Source: JAKBCQ01 sp021807585 (GTDB lineage Bacteria > Planctomycetota > Planctomycetia > Isosphaerales > Isosphaeraceae). Taken from it: a DNA stretch of 17,889 nt. The stretch is from assembly GCA_027325115.1 (NCBI GenBank), contig DAHWFG010000107.1:1-17889 (forward strand). The letters run 5' to 3'. This document shows positions 6,526-12,199 of the stretch, piece after piece. A program made the position numbers and the translations under genes. The notes beneath the pieces were generated by a model, which worked only from the letters and a program-made list of their open reading frames with translations, was not told the DNA's origin and searched no databases. Numbering within the stretch: position 1 is the first letter of the stretch; every line of letters begins with the position of its first letter.

Positions 6526-7041
6526 TCAATGCATTTCGAGCGGAGATTCGGCGAGCGCCCGGAACGCTCCGTCGAGCCCCGCCATCCAAATTTCCTTGCG
6601 CACCGTCCTGCTGATGTGAGCCGCGGTCCGACGATCGGACAAAATCCGCACCGCCTGCTGCAGCTTGGCGATCGCCTGTTCGGGGCGACGCATCAGGCCG
6701 AGATTGAGTCGAAAACCCTCGAGACGCTTCGGCTTCGACGGATCGCCGCGCTCGACGACCAAAACGATCGGATCGAAACCGATGTACTTCGGTTCGTTCC
6801 TCAGAAGCGACGTCGATTGCGATTCCGTCAGAATGTACAGGTTGTGATCCTCGCGGAGAAAATCTCCCAGAAGATTGATGTTTTGCCGCACCGCCTTGCT
6901 CACCGATGCGTTCCAACCCGTATCGATCAGATAAATATCAAAGAACTTGTCGGAATTGCTGCGCTCGGCTTTGTCCACCGTTCGTGATCCGTCGGTCGGT
7001 TCGGTCGAGCCCCCCGTCGATTTCGACTCGTCGTGCATCAT
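6526..7041 (-). CDS. 171-aa soluble alpha/beta protein of unknown function
   Basis: I do not recognise the family. After a ~30-residue polar, Ser/Thr-rich lead comes an alternating strand-helix pattern: F-F-D-I-Y-L-I-D-T-G-W, then a long helix (A-V-R-Q-N-I-N-L-L-G-D-F-L), N-L-Y-I-L-T-E, a strand D-P-I-V-L-V-V-E-R-G, and a helical C-terminus. This could be a small Rossmann-like or thioredoxin-like fold, but there is no C-x-x-C. No signal peptide or membrane helix is visible, so it is probably cytosolic. GAGGA (minus strand 7051-7055) lies 9 nt before the first of two adjacent ATGs. The gene begins 64 nt after the active ATPase gene and is followed by the 64-aa membrane protein gene. It is the only clearly soluble product of the cluster, so an adaptor or sensor role is a guess from context. 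Confidence 0.85.
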   Translation of the reverse strand: MMHDESKSTGGSTEPTDGSRTVDKAERSNSDKFFDIYLIDTGWNASVSKAVRQNINLLGDFLREDHNLYILTESQSTSLLRNEPKYIGFDPIVLVVERGDPSKPKRLEGFRLNLGLMRRPEQAIAKLQQAVRILSDRRTAAHISRTVRKEIWMAGLDGAFRALAESPLEMH

Positions 7042-7105
7042 CGGTAAGCGTCCTCAAAATCATGGATCAATCGATACGTCGTGAATCGTTTGGTTCGCCG
7101 CGGAA

Positions 7106-10100
7106 TCAAATCGGCCGCAGATCGAGATCGCGGGCGATCGAATCGATGAATTCCACCGCGCGTTCGCGCTCGCGATCCCTGGCGAACATCCGCGCCGCGG
7201 GCGAAAGTTTGGCGTAGACGAGATAGCGTTTTCCTTGAAAAACGACGGTCAACGTGAACATGCGTGACTTCACAGTGAGAACCGGCTCGCCTTCACGCCA
7301 CGATGCGCTAAAATCAATGTCGATCTCGTCGCTCCTGCGATCGATCTCCACGAGAATCGCCGACCGCAGGCGATCGTCAAGATCGCGAGCGATCGATCGC
7401 TCGACCAAAAGTTCGCCGTCGCGAGCGCGCGACCACATCCATGCGGCCGCCGGAGTCGCGACGACCTCTCGACCGTTCGGTGCGGAATGAATTCGACCGT
7501 TCATCGCGTCGCTCGCGCTCACGCGTTCGTCGTTTCCGTCGACTCCGTTCGTTTTAGATGAATTCACGTGAAAATGTGGAGGAGGGTTTCCGTTGCGATG
7601 AACCCCGTTCCCCGTTTCGTCGTGTGAATCGGCGTTCGACTCCGAATGATTCGTCGAATTATCACTTGAGCATTCCGTAAGATCGTGATCGATCGCGGCG
7701 GCGAGCCGCGACGTCGCGGAGGCCGCGGTCGCGCCCGACCGTTCTCCATTCGAATGCGAAGCGAAGCCGCGCTCGCGGGCGTAAGCGAGCCTCATCTCCT
7801 GCTCGTATTCGCTCTCTGCCTGCGCCTCGGCGATCTTACGGAGCGGAAGCATCCCGTTCGCGAGCGCCGCGAGAGCCGCGACGTTGTTCGTCGCCACCGA
7901 CGCCATAATGCCGAAACCGAGGAAAAACGCGCCGCCGATGCATAAGGCGTTGGGAGCAATAATTAAATGCCAGCTCTTGCGCACGTTACGATCGAGATCG
8001 CGCGAAATGTCGCGCAGATCGCACAGCTTGGAAAGTCCCTCCTCCATGAAGACGATGTGCGCCGTATCGGTCGCGATCGAAGACGCTCCGCGGAGCGAGA
8101 TCGACACGTTGGCCTTCTTGAGCGCGATGGAATCGTTGATCCCGTCGCCGACGAAACAAACCTTCTTCCCCTCTGATTGCAACTGTTCTACATAACTCGC
8201 TTTATCCGCGGGAAGTACCTGCGCGAAGTAGCGATCCATCCCCAGGCTTTCCGCGAGCTTCCGCGTCGGCGCCTCGTGATCGCCCGAGATGATCGCGATG
8301 TGCTTGATTCCACGATCCCGCAGCCCCTTGACGATCTCACGCACCTCGGGCCGAACCGAAGCCTGCAACTCAATCGCTCCGCCCAGGCGATCATCGACCG
8401 CGACCATCACCAGCGTATGTCCCTCGTCGTGCGCGTCGGCGAGCAACGCCTTCACCTCGGGTGAAATCTCAACCCCCTCCAAATCCATAAATCGCGCGCT
8501 TCCGACGCGAATCGTCCTCCCCTCGACGTGCACCGTGATTCCATAACCGACATGATATTTTGAATCGTCGATCATCGGCAGCGGAACGCCCAGCGTCTCA
8601 AACCGATGAAGAATCGCCTTCGCGATCGGATGCGCAAATTTATTCTCGGCCGCCGCGGCGTAGCGAAGAATCTGATCGGGATCGAACCCCGCCGAGGCGA
8701 CGATCCGACCCACCTCGGGTCGTTCTCGCGTCAGCGTTCCCGTCTTATCAAACAAAACAGTGTCGATCTCATTCATAAGCTCAAGCGCTCGACCGTCTTT
8801 GACGAGAATCCCCTTATGAGCGCAGAGCGCAAGCGTCGAGAGCATCGCCAGCGGCGCAGCCATGCGGATCCCCGTGCCGAAATCGCTGTTGAGCACCGCG
8901 ACCGCCCCCGCGGGACCCAGCGTCGCCAAACCAAGCGTTCCCAGCGCCAGCGTGGGAATCACCGCCTTGTCGGCGAGCCTTTCCCCCTTGTGCTGCGAAG
9001 TGAGCTTATAGCCCGCCGAATCGTTGAGAATCTGCGAAATCTTCGCCGACGCGGTCTCATTCCCCGAGCGTTCAACCTCGACGAAAATCTTGCCGGCCAC
9101 CATCACCGTCGCGGCGAACACGCGATCGCCGATTCCCTTTTCCGCAGGCGCCGATTCGCCTGTGAGAGCATGTTGATCAATCATCGCCATGCCCTCGCGG
9201 ACGAAGCCGTCTACCGGAACGACCTCTCCCGTGTTGACGACGATCACATCTCCCTGCTCGAGTTTTTCGAGCGGAACCTGAACCTCGGCGCCCTCGCGAT
9301 AAAGCCAAACGTATCGTGGTTGCTTGCCGAAGGCGCTGAGCAACAGCTTTTTGGAATCATCCTGTGTTTTCTTGACGAGCACCTTGCCGAACCCAAGGCA
9401 CCAACACAAGACTGCGCCGGGGAAAATCGACAAAGTCGACAAACAGCCGATCACGACGATCGAATCGAGCACGTCGACGCCAAGCCGACGCTCCTCAAAC
9501 AACACAACGCGTGCTTCTTTAAACGTGGGAATCGACGTATAGGCGAAGAGCGCCGCGGTAAACGGTAAAAGCGGCGGCGCAACGAATTGCGCAACGGCCG
9601 CCGCGGCGACCGAAACCGTGCAAATCGGCAGGTGAAGATCGGGGCGATCGTTTTTGGCGGGGATCTCGGCCTGACGCAACGCCGAATCCAAGATTTCAAC
9701 GATCTGGCTCGAATTGAGCTGACCGCGATCATAGACGATAAGGACCGATCCCGTCGTCGCGCTCGTCGTGTACTTTTCAATCCCCAAAACGCTCATCAAC
9801 TCGCGCTCGATCGCTTGACAGACCTCCTTCTTGCGTAAAAGGAGATCGTTCCGTAAGCGAATGCGTCCCGGCGTTTGGCTTCGGACGCGCCAAGTCGAAC
9901 CCTCGATCTCGGACGCTGCTTCGCCGCCTTTTTGACGAGTTTTGCGCAATGCGGCCAGCACCGTCGCGGGTCCAATCCGATCTCGATCGACCCTCTTGGC
10001 GCCTCGATATCTCCGTCCGTTCAAAACTTCTTTAGAATAAGAGTTCGCTGATCCTTTTATGACTCGGTCGGCGGCGCCGTTCGCATGGCCGTTTATATGG

Positions 10101-10546
10101 CCGTTCGCGAGGCCGTTCGAGGTTCCGTTCGCATGGCCGTTCGCGAGGCCGTTCGAGGTTCCGTTCGCATGGCCGTTCGAGGTTCCGTTCGCATGGCCGT
10201 TCGAGGTTCCGTTCGCGAGGCCGTTCGAGGTTCCGTTCGCGAGGCCGTTCGAGGTTCCGTTCGCATGGCCGTTCGAGGTTCCGTTCGATTCGAGTGGAAC
10301 GGAGCAACGCGACAGCCGCTCGACGACGACGTCTATCACGTGTTGGAGCGAACAAGTTTTGGCGTGATAGCGGATCTCGGCCGCGGGCTCGGCGCCTTCG
10401 CTCCCGATCGAGACGCCGAGAATCTCTTCGGCTTGCTCGACCCCCGCGACGAACCGACGGCAAAAATCGGCTTTGGGATCGCCGAAAAGTTCGCGGCTTC
10501 GCACCACGATGAGCCCCGCCGACGGAAATGATACAGAAATATTCAT
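7106..10546 (-). CDS. P-type ATPase, HMA2/P1B-like, with repeat linker and C-terminal extension
   Basis: A 1146-residue membrane pump, longer than the usual 700-900 for P1B enzymes. All catalytic motifs are intact: TGES (462-465) in the actuator domain, D-K-T-G-T with phosphorylated Asp600, G-Y-G (667-669) and the H-P pair (639-640) of the nucleotide domain, and G-D-G-I-N-D (800-805). An N-terminal HMA-like domain (1-85) is followed by a linker of N-G-x-x tetrapeptides (88-157) and a second HMA2-type domain (217-294) without a C-x-x-C metal motif. Hydrophobic segments lie near 305-390, 528-572 and 858-900. The membrane site reads D-F-G-T-G-I-R where metal pumps usually have CPC or a similar triad, so the cargo cannot be assigned. 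A disordered Asn/Ser/His-rich stretch (~930-1027) leads into an unrecognised domain (~1030-1146). No clear Shine-Dalgarno box precedes the ATG. Confidence 0.95.
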   Translation of the reverse strand: MNISVSFPSAGLIVVRSRELFGDPKADFCRRFVAGVEQAEEILGVSIGSEGAEPAAEIRYHAKTCSLQHVIDVVVERLSRCSVPLESNGTSNGHANGTSNGLANGTSNGLANGTSNGHANGTSNGHANGTSNGLANGHANGTSNGLANGHINGHANGAADRVIKGSANSYSKEVLNGRRYRGAKRVDRDRIGPATVLAALRKTRQKGGEAASEIEGSTWRVRSQTPGRIRLRNDLLLRKKEVCQAIERELMSVLGIEKYTTSATTGSVLIVYDRGQLNSSQIVEILDSALRQAEIPAKNDRPDLHLPICTVSVAAAAVAQFVAPPLLPFTAALFAYTSIPTFKEARVVLFEERRLGVDVLDSIVVIGCLSTLSIFPGAVLCWCLGFGKVLVKKTQDDSKKLLLSAFGKQPRYVWLYREGAEVQVPLEKLEQGDVIVVNTGEVVPVDGFVREGMAMIDQHALTGESAPAEKGIGDRVFAATVMVAGKIFVEVERSGNETASAKISQILNDSAGYKLTSQHKGERLADKAVIPTLALGTLGLATLGPAGAVAVLNSDFGTGIRMAAPLAMLSTLALCAHKGILVKDGRALELMNEIDTVLFDKTGTLTRERPEVGRIVASAGFDPDQILRYAAAAENKFAHPIAKAILHRFETLGVPLPMIDDSKYHVGYGITVHVEGRTIRVGSARFMDLEGVEISPEVKALLADAHDEGHTLVMVAVDDRLGGAIELQASVRPEVREIVKGLRDRGIKHIAIISGDHEAPTRKLAESLGMDRYFAQVLPADKASYVEQLQSEGKKVCFVGDGINDSIALKKANVSISLRGASSIATDTAHIVFMEEGLSKLCDLRDISRDLDRNVRKSWHLIIAPNALCIGGAFFLGFGIMASVATNNVAALAALANGMLPLRKIAEAQAESEYEQEMRLAYARERGFASHSNGERSGATAASATSRLAAAIDHDLTECSSDNSTNHSESNADSHDETGNGVHRNGNPPPHFHVNSSKTNGVDGNDERVSASDAMNGRIHSAPNGREVVATPAAAWMWSRARDGELLVERSIARDLDDRLRSAILVEIDRRSDEIDIDFSASWREGEPVLTVKSRMFTLTVVFQGKRYLVYAKLSPAARMFARDRERERAVEFIDSIARDLDLRPI
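10076..10287. repeat. Intragenic 12-bp minisatellite (mostly paired as 24-bp units)
   Basis: Seventeen full 12-bp units lie at 10076-10279, plus a partial one to about 10287. On the + strand the units alternate mainly between GCCGTTCGAGGT and TCCGTTCGCATG or TCCGTTCGCGAG, with one variant GCCGTTTATATG. The array lies inside the ATPase gene and encodes N-G-T-S, N-G-H-A, N-G-L-A and N-G-H-I tetrapeptides. Because units are multiples of three, gain or loss changes linker length without breaking the frame. The repeat keeps several frames open on both strands; those frames are artefacts. Confidence 0.96.
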
Positions 10547-10703
10547 AAGTTGTGAACCAATTGATGAAAAGTCACCGGTCTGTTGCGTCGCGGACGCCGA
10601 TCAGTGCGTCCAATCGAGATCGATCGTCTTGGGGGGATTTGCTTGAACATGATTTCAATCGACCGTGGCCGGCGGGTTCGCCGAGCGTCGTCGATTCGGT
10701 TCA

Positions 10704-10729
10704 CGCGGGAAGGGAACGTCCCCCCCGCG
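10704..10729. other. GC-rich hairpin between the 83-aa and ATPase genes
   Basis: CGCGGG pairs with CCCGCG and the inner GGGA pairs with TCCC around an ACG loop (10 bp in all, with a small internal bulge). It lies just past the stop of the 83-aa gene. No T run follows, so it may set the ratio of the two messages by protecting or pausing RNA rather than fully terminating. Confidence 0.4.
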
Positions 10730-10734
10730 CGGAT

Positions 10735-10986
10735 TCATCCGGCGGGCGCGACCGGCTCTTCAGGATTATTCATGTGTTCTTTCACTTCGGCAAGCGTGTC
10801 GTAGATGTCTTCGATACGCTCGGCCATTTTTTTGGCGGCGTCGGCGTATTTATCGCCGACAAGATCCCTCGCCCCGTCGAGCACGGGTCCGAGCTTATCC
10901 TTGAAGTAGGGATATGCGGCGATCACGGCCGCTCCCACGATCACCCCTCCCGCGAAAAAAAGCGCTTCGGATCGTGTCACCGGCAT
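10735..10986 (-). CDS. 83-aa single-TM protein with amphipathic tail, ATPase-cluster accessory
   Basis: One N-terminal hydrophobic helix with glycine motifs (about residues 7-26, F-F-A-G-G-V-I-V-G-A-A-V-I-A-A-Y) is followed by a long charged helix (~35-72) and a Pro-rich end. The shape recalls the small DUF1490/DUF5132-type proteins found next to HMA-type P-type ATPases, and the mycobacterial PacL proteins that anchor the pump CtpC. I infer this from shape and context only, and the tail lacks the Asp/His metal motif of PacL1. GAGGG about 11 nt upstream is a loose ribosome binding site. The ATPase gene follows 188 nt downstream in the same direction, with a GC-rich hairpin between them. Real gene: likely; exact family: open. 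Confidence 0.82.
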   Translation of the reverse strand: MPVTRSEALFFAGGVIVGAAVIAAYPYFKDKLGPVLDGARDLVGDKYADAAKKMAERIEDIYDTLAEVKEHMNNPEEPVAPAG

Positions 10987-11361
10987 TGGAAACCGCCCTC
11001 ATCGAAGATAGATACGCGGATCGGTAATCGCGATCGACTCGCGAGTTCGTCAATCGTTCCGACAATGGAATCCGTGAGAATCGACCGCGGGACGATTCCG
11101 CGTCGGTTTTCGTCGCGAGTCACCCCCAAACCGGTTGATCATCCGATCTCGATCGTTCGTAAATCGTCGACCGAACGACCGCGATTCTTGAATTCGGGGG
11201 GGGAAAGGAATTTGTTATGATGACATACAGGCTAATTGCTTTAAGGTCGATCGAAATCGTTTCAGGCCGACCCGGACACGAATCAAACGCCGTTCTTCTC
11301 GGCTCCGGCGAGGACGGCACGCCGACTTCATACCCCTAACCCGCTTGGAATCGCCGAGCGA
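10987..11361. other. 375-bp gap between the two small membrane-protein genes
   Basis: No convincing gene. A short minus-strand frame (66 codons, 11120-11320) has no clear ribosome binding site and no protein-like composition. A G8 run at 11192-11199 with an AAAGGA next to it is eye-catching but precedes no usable start. I found no promoter matching consensus well, so whether the 83-aa gene has its own promoter is unresolved. Confidence 0.6.
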
Positions 11362-11724
11362 TCACGAAGGCTGAGGTTGGAAATTTTCTTGAACCGCTTC
11401 GCCGACCGGTTGCGATTTCATCTTTTCGACCGAGTCTTTGGCCGCGATCGCTCCGTCGACCATTCCGTGGACGATCGCGTTGTTCTTGGGAATCGCTCGT
11501 CCCACGAGCAACACCGGGAACACCACGCCGAACGAAATCGTGTAGCACGTGGTGTAAGTGAATCGGCTCACGAACTTCTCGGTCGCCTCCCAAACCTTGG
11601 GAGCGGCGTCCTTCGCGTGGGTGGCGCCGTCTCTCATCGCTTGGCCCGCCTGGCTCAACGCGTTGGCGACCGCCTTCATGGGGTCGCTCGAATTTTGATC
11701 GGCGGGGATCGTGTTCTCGGTCAC
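11362..11724 (-). CDS. 120-aa membrane protein with one hydrophobic segment, first gene of the cluster
   Basis: A polar N-terminus and an Ala-rich amphipathic helix (about 15-50, with A-N-A-L-S-Q-A-G-Q-A-M) precede a hydrophobic segment (about 58-77, Y-T-I-S-F-G-V-V-F-P-V-L-L-V-G). A second amphipathic stretch (G-A-I-A-A-K-D-S-V-E-K-M-K) and a Gln/Pro tail follow. No family is recognised. It starts with GTG, supported by an excellent AAAGGAG box (minus strand 11732-11738) 7 nt upstream. Candidate promoters and a small palindrome lie just beyond, making this the likely promoter-proximal gene of the leftward cluster. The 375-bp gap to the next gene leaves open whether they share one transcript. 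The long amphipathic helices suggest surface attachment to, or shaping of, the membrane. Confidence 0.82.
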   Translation of the reverse strand: MTENTIPADQNSSDPMKAVANALSQAGQAMRDGATHAKDAAPKVWEATEKFVSRFTYTTCYTISFGVVFPVLLVGRAIPKNNAIVHGMVDGAIAAKDSVEKMKSQPVGEAVQENFQPQPS

Positions 11725-11791
11725 TTGCAGGCTCCTTTGGAAGTCGATCAGACGCTGATAATTCTATGAACATGGAAAACTGACATACCAC

Positions 11792-11805
11792 GGAACAACC
11801 GTTCC
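11792..11805. promoter_or_regulatory. Palindrome, possible operator upstream of the membrane cluster
   Basis: GGAAC-4-GTTCC lies directly after a possible -10 box on the minus strand, where it would cover the transcription start of the 120-aa gene. The position suits a repressor site. Short palindromes are common, so this is tentative. Confidence 0.3.
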
Positions 11806-11835
11806 ATGATAAATCTTGACGTCCGTGCCAAACAA
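11806..11835 (-). promoter_or_regulatory. Candidate promoter A for the membrane cluster
   Basis: On the minus strand TTGTTT (11830-11835), an 18-nt spacer and TATCAT (11806-11811). The -10 box is good; the -35 box matches only its first three bases. Confidence 0.3.
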
Positions 11836-11839
11836 TACG

Positions 11840-11867
11840 ATCCTAACACGGAAAAGGTTCCAATCAA
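11840..11867 (-). promoter_or_regulatory. Candidate promoter B for the membrane cluster
   Basis: On the minus strand TTGATT (11862-11867), a 16-nt spacer and TAGGAT (11840-11845). It is an alternative to candidate A, about 30 bp further upstream. Confidence 0.33.
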
Positions 11868-12199
11868 GCGGAAACTGGATTGTTGCGTAATCTCGGCGGT
11901 CTGGGAGGGATATACCGATTACGCAGCCGGTTCATCCCGATCGTGATTTTTTTCGCTCGATACCGCGCCTCCGATGAACAAAACACCTTGCTCTCAAAGG
12001 AGTTTCGTTCCGAATCTGAGCGCAACACACACTCGCAAAACCATCCAAAGACTCACCTCACCCACGCTCCAGGCGTCGTCCTTCCTCCTCGAATGGAATT
12101 CGTCAAGAATACGTTGCAATTCGCGTGCCGATTTCTTAGCTCTCCGGCGGGAGAACGCGATCAGCCGAACGCGACACGGCTCTCACACGCGAGTTCGCA

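Larger units (their letters stand above)
11725..12199. other. 475-bp gap carrying the likely control region of the membrane cluster
   Basis: No convincing gene. The half next to the 120-aa gene holds a ribosome binding site, a 14-bp palindrome and two candidate leftward promoters. The other half (about 11880-12199) is less GC-rich than the genes, and a + strand frame of 118 codons crosses it, but that frame has Ser/His/Arg-rich, non-domain-like content and runs into the beta-barrel gene on the opposite strand. No T-run terminator was found after the beta-barrel gene. Confidence 0.6.

Noticed and set aside
8606..9568. 320-codon + strand frame opposite the ATPase catalytic region
   Set aside because: Arg/His-rich shadow of the pump gene, which has full motif support on the minus strand.
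10076..10287. Repeat array as a CRISPR
   Set aside because: Units are 12/24 bp, contiguous without spacers, in frame and within a protein-coding gene.
10076..10287. N-G-T sequons as N-glycosylation sites
   Set aside because: No oligosaccharyltransferase is in the window, and the linker is predicted to be cytosolic; the pattern follows from the repeat unit.
10085..10531. Long + strand frames across the repeat region with regular M-A-V-R-G-S-V-R-type repeats
   Set aside because: They are antisense readings of the 12-bp minisatellite inside the ATPase gene, kept open only because the repeat unit has no stop in any frame.
10643..10660. TTGAA-6-TTCAA inverted repeat upstream of the ATPase gene
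   Set aside because: Arms are only 5 bp, there is no matching promoter next to it, and such repeats are expected by chance.
11120..11320. 66-codon minus-strand frame as a small gene
   Set aside because: No clear ribosome binding site or domain-like pattern, and its composition looks random; it is treated as part of the gap.
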